Below are positions 1 through 5,300 of a stretch of DNA of 5,385 nucleotides, in pieces. The translations under genes were made by a program, and so were the position numbers. This DNA is from Chloroflexota bacterium (GTDB lineage Bacteria > Chloroflexota > Limnocylindria > Limnocylindrales > CSP1-4): positions 5,922 to 11,306 of the forward strand of contig PMJT01000152.1 in the NCBI GenBank assembly GCA_003158495.1, written 5' to 3'. Under the pieces are notes generated by a model. The model was given only the letters and a program-made list of their open reading frames with translations, did not search any database and had not been told where the DNA came from. Numbering within the stretch: position 1 is the first letter of the stretch; each line of letters begins with the position of its first letter.

Positions 1-1
1 G

Positions 2-616
2 GTCGGCATCGTCATCGCCGCCGACGGGGGCTGGGACAAGGCCTCCGCGCTCGGGATCCTGCCGGACCTGCTCGTCGGCGACGCCGATTCGCTGCCCGAG
101 GAACGCTTCGCAGAGCTCGCCGCGGCCGGCGTCCCGATCGAGCGCTCGCCGGTGGCCAAGGACGAGTCGGACGCGGAGCTGGCCGTGCTCGCAGCCATCC
201 GCCAGGGCGCCAGGCACATCATCATTCTCGGCGCCCTGGGTGGGAAGCGCTTCGACCACGCCCTCGCCAACGTCGGCCTGCTTGGCCTCCCCGGACCGGG
301 CGAGGCCGAGGTCGAGTTGCTGGATGCAACGACGAGAGTGCGCCTGCTGCGCGCCCCCGCCGCGGAGGGCGGCCCATCCACCTGCGATCTGAGCGGCGAG
401 GTCGGCGACATCGTCTCGCTGCTGCCGTTGGGCGTGCCAGCGTTCGGCATCACCACCGAAGGGCTCCTCTACCCACTCCGCGGCGAAACGCTGCTGCCGG
501 GTCCGGCGCGCGGCCTGTCCAACGTTCGAATCGCTGCCGGCGCGAGCGTGAAGCTCCGCCAGGGCAGCCTGCTCGTAGTCGAAACGAGGGCCCGTCCCTC
601 GGCACAGGAGGAGTAA
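2..616 (+). CDS. thiN: Thiamine pyrophosphokinase, 5'-truncated by window edge
   Basis: Cytosolic enzyme that transfers pyrophosphate from ATP to thiamine, giving thiamine diphosphate. The reading frame is open from base 2; 204 residues are visible, and bacterial homologues are roughly 210-230, so a short N-terminal piece is missing. The visible part begins with the Rossmann-like catalytic domain: AADGG (visible residues 6-10), PDLLVGDADS (21-30), the KDESDAE block (53-59) and GALGGKRFDHALAN (77-90). These are the family's acidic, Mg-pyrophosphate-binding and GGRxDH motifs. The rest fits the C-terminal beta-rich thiamine-binding domain, with GEVGDIVSLLPL, TTEGLLYPL and GLSN. GTG at 152 is an internal valine codon, not the start, because conserved motifs precede it. 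The gene ends 3 bases before ykoE, so the two are almost certainly co-transcribed. The family assignment rests on several motifs in the right order; only the start is unknown. Confidence 0.93.
   Translation, partial: VGIVIAADGGWDKASALGILPDLLVGDADSLPEERFAELAAAGVPIERSPVAKDESDAELAVLAAIRQGARHIIILGALGGKRFDHALANVGLLGLPGPGEAEVELLDATTRVRLLRAPAAEGGPSTCDLSGEVGDIVSLLPLGVPAFGITTEGLLYPLRGETLLPGPARGLSNVRIAAGASVKLRQGSLLVVETRARPSAQEE
606..613 (+). promoter_or_regulatory. Strong Shine-Dalgarno for ykoE
   Basis: AGGAGGAG lies inside the last codons of the thiamine pyrophosphokinase gene and 6 bases before GTG 620. It is the strongest ribosome-binding site in the window and fixes the GTG as the ykoE start. It also shows that ykoE is translated from the same message as the kinase. 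Confidence 0.85.
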
Positions 617-619
617 CAA

Positions 620-1207
620 GTGAGCGCATTCGCTGGCACACGTGGCGCGGCCGAGTCGGCCCGCTGGCGGACGGTCGACATCGTCGTGGTAGCGGTCCTT
701 GCCGTCGCGTTCGGTGTCGTCTTCTGGGCCTGGAGCGCCTACGTCTGGGTCTGGCTCAAGCCACTCGGCGAGCCATGGGAGTACGTCATCAGCGGCATGT
801 GGCTGATGCCGGCCGTCGTGGCTCCGCTTATCGTCCGCAAGCCCGGCGCCGCCCTTTTCGCGGAACTTGTGGCGGCCGTCGTTTCGGTCCTCCTCGGCAG
901 CCAGTGGGGCCTGGACACGCTGCTCTCGGGCTTCGTGCAGGGCGCCGGCGCCGAGTTGGTCTTCGGCTTCGTGATGTACCGAAACTTCGGCGTCATCGTG
1001 GCGTTGATCGCCGGCGCCGGAGCGGGGACCGGCGAGGCCCTCCACGACATCCCGGTCTACTTCCCGACCTATGCAGCCAACCTCCAGGTCGGCATAGCCG
1101 GCCTCGAAATCCTGTCCGGCGCGGCCATCGCCGGTGTCGGCGGCTGGCTGCTCGTGCGATCGCTGCGGCGAACTGGGGCTCTGCAGGCATTCCCACAGGG
1201 CCAGTGA
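620..1207 (+). CDS. ykoE: ECF transporter S component, YkoE family (thiamine/HMP)
   Basis: Substrate-binding membrane subunit of an ECF vitamin importer. It has 195 residues, the usual size for the family. After a short hydrophilic N-terminus there are about five to six hydrophobic segments: roughly residues 20-46, 55-73, 78-93, 103-120, 121-138 and 155-180. Family-like landmarks are the aromatic run WAWSAYVWVW (37-46), SGMWLMPA (58-65), IVRKPGAA (71-78), LLGSQWG (91-97) and FVQGAGAELVFGFVMY (105-120). The end is basic (RSLRR), suggesting a cytoplasmic C-terminus. The GTG start is set by AGGAGGAG 6 bases upstream. The stop overlaps the ykoD start as GTGA. YkoE proteins are annotated as binding thiamine or its pyrimidine precursor HMP; the neighbouring kinase favours thiamine, which is inference. 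The sequence does not show which residues bind the ligand. Confidence 0.88.
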   Translation: MSAFAGTRGAAESARWRTVDIVVVAVLAVAFGVVFWAWSAYVWVWLKPLGEPWEYVISGMWLMPAVVAPLIVRKPGAALFAELVAAVVSVLLGSQWGLDTLLSGFVQGAGAELVFGFVMYRNFGVIVALIAGAGAGTGEALHDIPVYFPTYAANLQVGIAGLEILSGAAIAGVGGWLLVRSLRRTGALQAFPQGQ

Positions 1208-2883
1208 CGGAGCCGGTCGAGGTCGGGTCGACCCCGGCAAGTTCGGACGTCCCGCCGTCGATCGAGGCCGTCGGACTGGGCTGGCGCTATGCCGGTCGAC
1301 CCGCCCCGGCCCTGATCGACCTCAACTTCAGGCTCGAACCGGGGCGCGTGCTACTCGTTCTTGGGCCCTCCGGATCGGGCAAGAGCACGCTCGCCCGCGC
1401 CCTGGCCGGGCTCGTTCCGCATACGCTCGCCGGCGAGTGGCAGGGCAGCCTGCGCGTCGGCGACCTGGACATCGCGACGACGCCGGCCCGTTTCCTGGGC
1501 GAACGCGTCGGGCTCGTTTTCCAGGACCCAGACTGCCAGCTCGTGATGTCCCGCGTCGACGACGAGGTCGCCTTTGGGCTCGAGAACCGCGGCCGGCCGC
1601 GGGCCGAAATGCGCGCGGCCGTCCCCGAGACACTGCGACGGGTGGGCCTCGCCGGTTTCGAGCCACGTTCGACGGCCACTCTCTCCGGCGGTGAGAAGCA
1701 GCGGCTGGCGATCGCGGACGTCCTCGTTTCGCGGCCCTCGCTCCTCGTCTTCGACGAACCGACCGCCAACCTGGACCCGCCGGGCATGTACGAGACGCTC
1801 GAGCGGATCGCGGACCTTGCCCGGCTCCGGCGCCACACCGTCGTCCTGATCGAGCATCGGCTGGAGGCGGCGCTTCCCCTCGCCGACGACGTCCTGCTCC
1901 TCGACGACACGGGCCGGCAGCTCGCCTTTTCGCCTGCCGGTTCCGTGGGCCGTGAGGATGCGGCCTTGCTCGAGGCCAGCGGTGCGTGGGTGCCGCGGAG
2001 CTGGCTCGGCGCTGACCTGCCCGCGACCGCCGAGCCCGGCCCGGGACGCGCGGCGGCCGGGGATCGCCTCCTCCTGCGAGCGGCCGACGTCACAGTGGAC
2101 TACCCGGCCGATCTGAGCGGCACACGGCGCGCCCTCGACAACGTGTCGCTGGAGGCGCGATCGGGAGAACGGATCGCGATCGTTGGGCCGAATGGGGCCG
2201 GCAAGTCGACCCTGCTCTTCGTCCTCGCCGGGCTTCGACGGCCGACGAGCGGGTCGGTCGGTTTGCGGGCAATCGCGCCCGAAAGCGAGCCGGCCGAAGC
2301 GCTGCGCGACCCCTCGAAGCTGCGCTCCGAAGAGATCGCCGGACGCGTCGGGCTGGTCTTCCAGGACCCCGAGCTTGGCTTCGTTGCCCGGACCTCCCGT
2401 GCCGAGGTCGCCGCGACGGACCGCGCGATTCGCTCGCGGCGCCGGGTGAACGATCAAGCGCCGCCGGACCCGGATGGCGTGCTGGCGAGGTTCGGGCTCG
2501 GCCACCTGGCCGCGATCGATCCGTTTCGCCTGAGCCAGGGCGAGCAGCGACGGCTGAGCCTGGCGGCACTGGTTCTTTGGCCGCCCGCCATCCTGCTCCT
2601 CGACGAGCCGACGTTCGGGCTGGACCGGCGCGGCACCGAATCCGTGATGGGCTTGCTCGACGAGCTAAAGGCAACAGGCCAGGTCCAGCTGCTTGCCACG
2701 CACGACCCGCGCCTGCTGCCGAGCTGCGATCGGGTCGTGGCCATGGATTGCGGCCATGTCATCTTCGACGGCTCGCCCGACGAGTTCCTGGCCGCGCCGC
2801 CGTACTCGCCGCCGGATCCGTGGCGGGCCGGGGTCGCGGCAGTGGCCGCGCGCCCGCCCGCCCCGGTCGGAGCGTCTCGATGA
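1204..2883 (+). CDS. ykoD: ECF transporter fused double ATPase, YkoD type
   Basis: Cytoplasmic energising subunit carrying both ATP-binding domains of the ECF module in one 559-residue chain (EcfA1/EcfA2 equivalents). NBD1 has A-loop Tyr29, Walker A GPSGSGKST (54-62), Q-loop Gln107, signature LSGGEKQR (160-167), Walker B LLVFDE (180-185), D-loop NLDP (189-192) and switch His218. A linker spans about 255-290. NBD2 has Tyr300, Walker A GPNGAGKST (328-336), Gln387, variant signature LSQGEQRR (443-450), Walker B ILLLDE (463-468) and His500. Both catalytic glutamates (185, 468) are present. The frame is open far upstream, but that part is shadow sequence of ykoE. GTG 1204 is the only plausible start just before NBD1 and overlaps the ykoE stop; AGGG at 1197-1200 is too close to be a good ribosome-binding site, so translational coupling is likely. 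The first 18 or so residues precede the fold and are not recognisable. Confidence 0.93.
   Translation: MTEPVEVGSTPASSDVPPSIEAVGLGWRYAGRPAPALIDLNFRLEPGRVLLVLGPSGSGKSTLARALAGLVPHTLAGEWQGSLRVGDLDIATTPARFLGERVGLVFQDPDCQLVMSRVDDEVAFGLENRGRPRAEMRAAVPETLRRVGLAGFEPRSTATLSGGEKQRLAIADVLVSRPSLLVFDEPTANLDPPGMYETLERIADLARLRRHTVVLIEHRLEAALPLADDVLLLDDTGRQLAFSPAGSVGREDAALLEASGAWVPRSWLGADLPATAEPGPGRAAAGDRLLLRAADVTVDYPADLSGTRRALDNVSLEARSGERIAIVGPNGAGKSTLLFVLAGLRRPTSGSVGLRAIAPESEPAEALRDPSKLRSEEIAGRVGLVFQDPELGFVARTSRAEVAATDRAIRSRRRVNDQAPPDPDGVLARFGLGHLAAIDPFRLSQGEQRRLSLAALVLWPPAILLLDEPTFGLDRRGTESVMGLLDELKATGQVQLLATHDPRLLPSCDRVVAMDCGHVIFDGSPDEFLAAPPYSPPDPWRAGVAAVAARPPAPVGASR
1215..1233 (+). repeat. Small inverted repeat in the ykoD N-terminal coding region
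   Basis: GGTCGA (1215-1220) and TCGACC (1228-1233) form a perfect 6-bp stem around a 7-base loop, 11 bases after the ykoD start codon. Placed here it could modulate initiation at the overlapping GTG, or be the trace of a short inserted palindrome. Stems this short also arise by chance in GC-rich DNA. Confidence 0.3.
2869..2872 (+). promoter_or_regulatory. Shine-Dalgarno for ykoC
   Basis: GGAG lies 7 bases before ATG 2880, inside the end of ykoD. It decides the ykoC start: the open frame extends upstream to 2577, but that part is shadow of ykoD, and only this ATG has both a ribosome-binding site and the ATGA overlap. Confidence 0.65.
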
Positions 2884-3662
2884 GCCTCGCCGCGCCGCTG
2901 ACATCCGTGCGGCCCGATTTCCTGACGCGCGTCACCCCGGCGGCGCGGCTCGCTGCGGGCATGACCTGGCTGATCGCCGCAATCGTCACGCTGGATCCCA
3001 TCGTGCCGATCAGGCTGGTCATCGCCGCCGCGGTGGCGCTGGTCCTGTGGTCCGGCCTGCCGCTCCGCACAGTTCCCGCTCGCCTGGCGCCGCTCGGCTT
3101 CGCAATCGTGAGCCTGACCGTGTTCTCGATCCTTCTGTCGGGCGCAAACGCCGACCGGTCGCTGGCGGCCGTCGCAGCGTTCGGGCCAGTCCGGATCACC
3201 GCGCCGGCAATCTCGGCCGGGCTGGCTATCGGGCTCCGGGTCATCGTGATCGGCCTGACGACGCTGCTTGTCTTCGGTCCGTCAGACCCGACGCGAATGG
3301 CCGACTCGCTCGTGCAGCAGTGGCACATCCCGGACCGCTTCGCATACGGCACGCTCGGCGCTCTGCGAGTGGCCCCATTCATGGCCGATGACTGGACGCT
3401 GATCTCCGCCTCGCGGCGCCTGCGCGGCATCCAGGCACGTGGCGTGGCAGGACGGATCCGCGATGCCGGCGACCGCCTCGTGGTCATGCTCGTGGCGGCG
3501 ATCCGCCGGGCGGAGCGGCTCGCCCTGGCCATGGACGCGCGCGGTTTCGACAGCGGGATCAAGCGCAGCCACTTCCGCGAGTTGCGCGTCGGCTGGCGCG
3601 ACTGGATGACCGTCGCCGTCGCCGCCGCCGTCGCCGTCGCCGCGGTTGCCCTGCCCCGCTGA
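2880..3662 (+). CDS. ykoC: ECF transporter T component (EcfT/CbiQ family), YkoC type
   Basis: Transmembrane coupling subunit linking the YkoD ATPase to the YkoE substrate subunit; 260 residues, typical of EcfT proteins. The N-terminal half has hydrophobic segments near residues 26-40, 42-60, 71-88 and 108-133. Then come the conserved DPTRMADSL (136-144) and the cytoplasmic coupling region with two arginine motifs: ASRRLRG (177-183) and AMDARGFD (217-224). These are the A-R-x-R-G type helices that dock into the grooves of the two ATPase domains in this family. A last hydrophobic segment (about 243-258) is almost entirely Ala and Val, encoded by a CCGTCG-like hexamer run. The ATG overlaps the ykoD stop as ATGA and is preceded by GGAG. 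As the last gene of the kinase-ykoE-ykoD-ykoC set it completes an ECF module; specificity comes from YkoE, not from this subunit. Confidence 0.9.
   Translation: MSLAAPLTSVRPDFLTRVTPAARLAAGMTWLIAAIVTLDPIVPIRLVIAAAVALVLWSGLPLRTVPARLAPLGFAIVSLTVFSILLSGANADRSLAAVAAFGPVRITAPAISAGLAIGLRVIVIGLTTLLVFGPSDPTRMADSLVQQWHIPDRFAYGTLGALRVAPFMADDWTLISASRRLRGIQARGVAGRIRDAGDRLVVMLVAAIRRAERLALAMDARGFDSGIKRSHFRELRVGWRDWMTVAVAAAVAVAAVALPR
3610..3645 (+). repeat. Hexamer-like tandem run at the 3' end of ykoC
   Basis: Six-base units read CCGTCG, CCGTCG, CCGCCG, CCGTCG, CCGTCG and CCGCGG. In frame they encode the alternating Ala/Val stretch of the last YkoC membrane segment. Such a run could vary in length by slippage without breaking frame, changing the helix by two residues per unit. 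It may equally be simple codon bias on an Ala/Val helix. Confidence 0.5.
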
Positions 3663-3690
3663 GCATTCCGACTGCAGCCGCATTCCGCAC

Positions 3691-3707
3691 GGCAGGAAGG
3701 CCCTGCT
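3691..3707 (+). terminator. Weak hairpin between ykoC and the peroxiredoxin gene
   Basis: GCAGG (3692-3696) pairs with CCTGC (3702-3706) around loop AAGGC, with one further G-T pair outside. It is 29 bases after the ykoC stop. No T tract follows, so it is not a standard intrinsic terminator. Its position between the transporter cassette and a gene with its own promoter-like element is the main support. Confidence 0.3.
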
Positions 3708-3735
3708 ACGGGACACGCCTCGACCCGTATCGAGT

Positions 3736-3741
3736 TAGCCT
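3736..3741 (+). promoter_or_regulatory. -10 element for leaderless transcription of the peroxiredoxin gene
   Basis: TAGCCT matches the TAnnnT -10 form common in high-GC bacteria. Six bases separate it from ATG 3748, so transcription starting at the usual distance would begin on or next to that A. No Shine-Dalgarno is visible in the 20 bases before the ATG, as expected for a leaderless message. The -35 is poor: GGGACA at 3710-3715 is 20 bases away, longer than the usual 17. Confidence 0.55.
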
Positions 3742-3747
3742 GTGGCC

Positions 3748-4233
3748 ATGAGTACCATGCCAAGTGTGGGCGAGTTCGCCCCCGATTTCGAGCTCCGCGA
3801 TGACGAAGGAAAGGCTCATCGCCTGTCCGACCGGCGCGGCCATCACACCGTTGTCTATTTCTACCCGGCCGACGACACCCCGGGCTGCACCAAGGAAGCC
3901 TGCTCGTTCCGCGACAACAACGCCGCGTTCAAGGAGGCCGACACCGAGGTCTGGGGCCTGAGCCCACAGGGCCCCAAGAGCAAGGCCGCGTTCAGGGCGA
4001 AGTACGGTCTGCCGTTCACGCTCCTGTCCGACGAAGACCACTCGGTCGCGGAGGCCTTCGGCTCGTGGGGCGAGAAGGTGAACTACGGCAAGTCGTACAT
4101 GGGCATCATCCGATCGAGCTTCCTCGTGGGGCCCGACGGCCGGATCGAGCGCGTTTGGCCCAAGGTCAAGCCGGAAGACCACGCGGTCGAAGTCCTGGCC
4201 GCACTCCGCGAAGCTCGGACGACACCGGCCTGA
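3748..4233 (+). CDS. bcp: Thioredoxin-dependent peroxiredoxin, BCP/PrxQ family
   Basis: Cytosolic thiol peroxidase that reduces hydrogen peroxide and organic hydroperoxides using thioredoxin. It has 161 residues, close to the usual 150-160. The thioredoxin-like fold begins with VGEFAPDFELRDDEG (7-21). The active site is YPADDTPGCTKEAC: Pro40, Thr44 and peroxidatic Cys47 give the PxxxTxxC motif, and resolving Cys52 sits five residues later in the same helix, as in the E. coli BCP arrangement. The MGIIRSSFLVGPDGRI block (118-133) carries the conserved Arg122. GTG 3742 and ATG 3757 are alternative starts; ATG 3748 is preferred because the -10 lies just ahead, which leaves the GTG outside a normal transcript. 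The spacer and separate promoter suggest a unit independent of the thiamine cassette. No truncation or missing key residue is seen. Confidence 0.94.
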   Translation: MSTMPSVGEFAPDFELRDDEGKAHRLSDRRGHHTVVYFYPADDTPGCTKEACSFRDNNAAFKEADTEVWGLSPQGPKSKAAFRAKYGLPFTLLSDEDHSVAEAFGSWGEKVNYGKSYMGIIRSSFLVGPDGRIERVWPKVKPEDHAVEVLAALREARTTPA

Positions 4234-4255
4234 CATTCGCGGACCCGCGAGCGAA

Positions 4256-4272
4256 GAAGCACTTCGTGCTTC
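4256..4272 (+). terminator. Perfect hairpin after the peroxiredoxin gene
   Basis: GAAGCAC (4256-4262) and GTGCTTC (4266-4272) pair perfectly over 7 bp around a TTC loop, starting 22 bases after the stop. The position suits transcription termination or 3'-end protection. What follows is GC-rich rather than a T tract, so if it terminates it does so in the U-poor manner often proposed for high-GC bacteria. Confidence 0.5.
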
Positions 4273-4310
4273 CTGCAGGCGGCTGCCCAGCCCAACCAGC
4301 GGGGGCCGTG

Positions 4311-4316
4311 TAGAGT
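4311..4316 (+). promoter_or_regulatory. Possible -10 element for the deacetylase gene
   Basis: TAGAGT fits TAnnnT and sits in the gap after the peroxiredoxin hairpin. Transcription would begin near 4323 and give a leader of about 160 bases. No good -35 is visible. A rival pair is TCGACT (4382-4387) and GCTAAT (4404-4409) with a 16-base spacer, which would give a leader of about 70 bases. I cannot choose between them. Confidence 0.3.
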
Positions 4317-4470
4317 CGCGGGCAAACAGAGAGGCCTCGCCCGTGGGGGGAGACGAGCGAAGCCTCGGGCGGCATGATAACTCGACTAAGCAAGTTGGGA
4401 AGTGCTAATTCGACAGGGCCCACGAAGGGCCGTCGCTTGGCGGTGCAAAACGACACCGACGAATCACGAC
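4317..4470 (+). other. Non-coding leader with several inverted repeats, function unknown
   Basis: No convincing reading frame lies here. CGGGC (4319-4323) can pair with GCCCG (4339-4343), but CGCCCG (4338-4343) can instead pair with CGGGCG (4366-4371), so the two folds exclude each other. GAGGCCTCG (4331-4339) can also pair with CGAAGCCTC (4358-4366) with one mismatch. TCGACTAAGCA (4382-4392) pairs with TGCTAATTCGA (4403-4413) with two mismatches around a 10-base loop. Smaller stems are GGCCC/GGGCC (4417-4421/4427-4431) and CGGTG/CACCG (4441-4445/4454-4458). The tract lies directly before the deacetylase ribosome-binding site. Known riboswitch consensus patterns I could recall do not fit. Confidence 0.4.
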
Positions 4471-4475
4471 AGGAG
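4471..4475 (+). promoter_or_regulatory. Shine-Dalgarno for the deacetylase gene
   Basis: AGGAG lies 7 bases before ATG 4483, an ideal spacing. It favours that ATG over ATG 4489 (13 bases) and over an upstream in-frame GTG at 4402. The GTG would add 27 residues with no family resemblance and lies inside a predicted stem. Confidence 0.75.
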
Positions 4476-4482
4476 CCGGGGT

Positions 4483-5277
4483 ATGGAGATGACGGAAGAG
4501 AAAGCGGCAGCTCACAGCTGGCGACCTGGTCGGTTCATGGTCATCGTCGGGCACCCGGACGATGCCGATTTCGGGCCGGCCGGGGCCGCATCGGCCTGGA
4601 TCGACGCCGGATCGAAGGGCTGGCTGGTCTGCTGCACCTCCGGCGATGCGGGCGGCGAAGACCCCACGCTGGACCCGCTCGAGCTGGCTCGCGCTCGAGA
4701 GGAAGAGCAGCGGCGCGCGGCCGAGGTCGTCGGCTATGAAGGCGTGACCTTCCTCCACCAGCCCGACGGCGCCCTGGTCAACGATCTGCCTCTGCGCGAA
4801 ATGCTCGTCCGCGAGATCCGCACCTTCGCGCCGGACGCGGTCATGTGCGGCGACCCCGAGGTCGTGATCCACGGTGGCGGCGGCATCAACCACACCGATC
4901 ACCGAGCGGCGGCCATGGCGGCCGTCGACGCGGTCTACCCGGCGGCCCGCAACCCGATGGCGTTCCCGTGGCTGGCGAAGAACGGCCTGCCGGCCCACCG
5001 CGTCCGGCGGCTCTACCTGATGTGGTCGAACCAGCCAGACGCCTGGATCGACGTATCTGCGACCGCCGACCGCAAGATCGAGGCCCTCCGCTCCCACGCC
5101 AGCCAGCTCCACGACCCCGAAGCCGTCTTCGCCCGCGTCCGCGGCCGCATGGCCGAGCAGGGCGAGAAGATCGGGGTCGTCGCCGCCGAGGGCTACCGCC
5201 TCGTGGTCCTTGACCAGGACCCCGCCGAGAACGTCGAAGTCGCGGAGATGGTCGCGGCCGACAAACCCGCCTCCTAA
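4483..5277 (+). CDS. PIG-L/LmbE-family zinc-dependent deacetylase, substrate unknown
   Basis: Predicted cytosolic metal-dependent amidase of the family that includes MshB, Mca, BshB and GlcNAc-PI deacetylase, which remove acyl groups from N-acetylglucosamine-type amines. It has 264 residues, normal for the family. The first beta strand, RFMVIVGHPDDADFG (17-31), carries the HPDD motif: by analogy to MshB, His24 and Asp27 bind zinc and Asp26 is the general base. TSGDAGGED (52-60) is the usual loop after strand 2, and REEEQRRAAEVVG (72-84) the usual helix. NHTDH (136-140) supplies the third zinc ligand, His140. The residue after HPDD is Ala where many members have Glu. No signal peptide is seen. 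The gene stands alone behind a possibly structured leader, and nothing nearby names its substrate. A mycothiol or bacillithiol pathway enzyme is possible, but a general sugar-amide or xenobiotic deacetylase fits as well. Confidence 0.88.
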   Translation: MEMTEEKAAAHSWRPGRFMVIVGHPDDADFGPAGAASAWIDAGSKGWLVCCTSGDAGGEDPTLDPLELARAREEEQRRAAEVVGYEGVTFLHQPDGALVNDLPLREMLVREIRTFAPDAVMCGDPEVVIHGGGGINHTDHRAAAMAAVDAVYPAARNPMAFPWLAKNGLPAHRVRRLYLMWSNQPDAWIDVSATADRKIEALRSHASQLHDPEAVFARVRGRMAEQGEKIGVVAAEGYRLVVLDQDPAENVEVAEMVAADKPAS

Positions 5278-5278
5278 C

Positions 5279-5292
5279 GCGGGTTCGCCCGC
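5279..5292 (+). terminator. UUCG-loop hairpin right after the deacetylase stop
   Basis: GCGGG (5279-5283) and CCCGC (5288-5292) form a perfect 5-bp stem closed by TTCG, a very stable tetraloop in RNA. It begins one base after the TAA. No T tract follows, so it may act as a weak terminator or an mRNA 3'-end stabiliser. Confidence 0.45.
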
Positions 5293-5300
5293 CCAAACCG

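Noticed and set aside
1..150. TPP riboswitch for the thiamine cassette
   Set aside because: The window starts inside the kinase coding region, so any such element would lie upstream. None is visible here.
775..1203. Upstream extension of the ykoD frame
   Set aside because: It overlaps ykoE in another frame and its translation is Arg-rich with no family similarity. GTG 1204 at the ykoE stop is the natural start.
1351..2505. Long open frame on the minus strand opposite ykoD (384 codons), with others opposite ykoC, the peroxiredoxin and the deacetylase
   Set aside because: High GC removes stop codons from antisense frames. The translations are Arg/Gly/Pro-rich with no family motifs, and the plus-strand genes are unambiguous.
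3742..3747. GTG 3742 as the peroxiredoxin start
   Set aside because: It falls between the -10 element and the likely transcript start and would add only two residues with no Shine-Dalgarno.
4248..4362. Direct repeat CGAGCGAAG at 4248-4256 and 4354-4362
   Set aside because: Two copies of a 9-mer made of common GC-rich trinucleotides. There is no third regularly spaced copy and no sign of an array.
4319..4380. Cyclic-di-GMP-I (GEMM) riboswitch, suggested by GGGCAAAC and by GACG followed by GCGAAGCC
   Set aside because: The spacing between the two motifs is too long, no GNRA-capped P1b hairpin forms between them, and the downstream GGTTACC-type strand is absent.
4370..4430. A tRNA, suggested by an ATTCGA T-loop-like string
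   Set aside because: The flanking bases do not form a T stem, and no acceptor stem, D arm or anticodon arm can be drawn.
4396..4431. Cobalamin riboswitch core, suggested by GGGAA followed by AATTC and GGGCCC
   Set aside because: The CCGCnACTGT strand, the B12 box and the surrounding helices are not found.
4402..4482. GTG 4402 as the deacetylase start
   Set aside because: It lies within an inverted repeat and adds residues unlike the family. ATG 4483 has AGGAG at ideal spacing.
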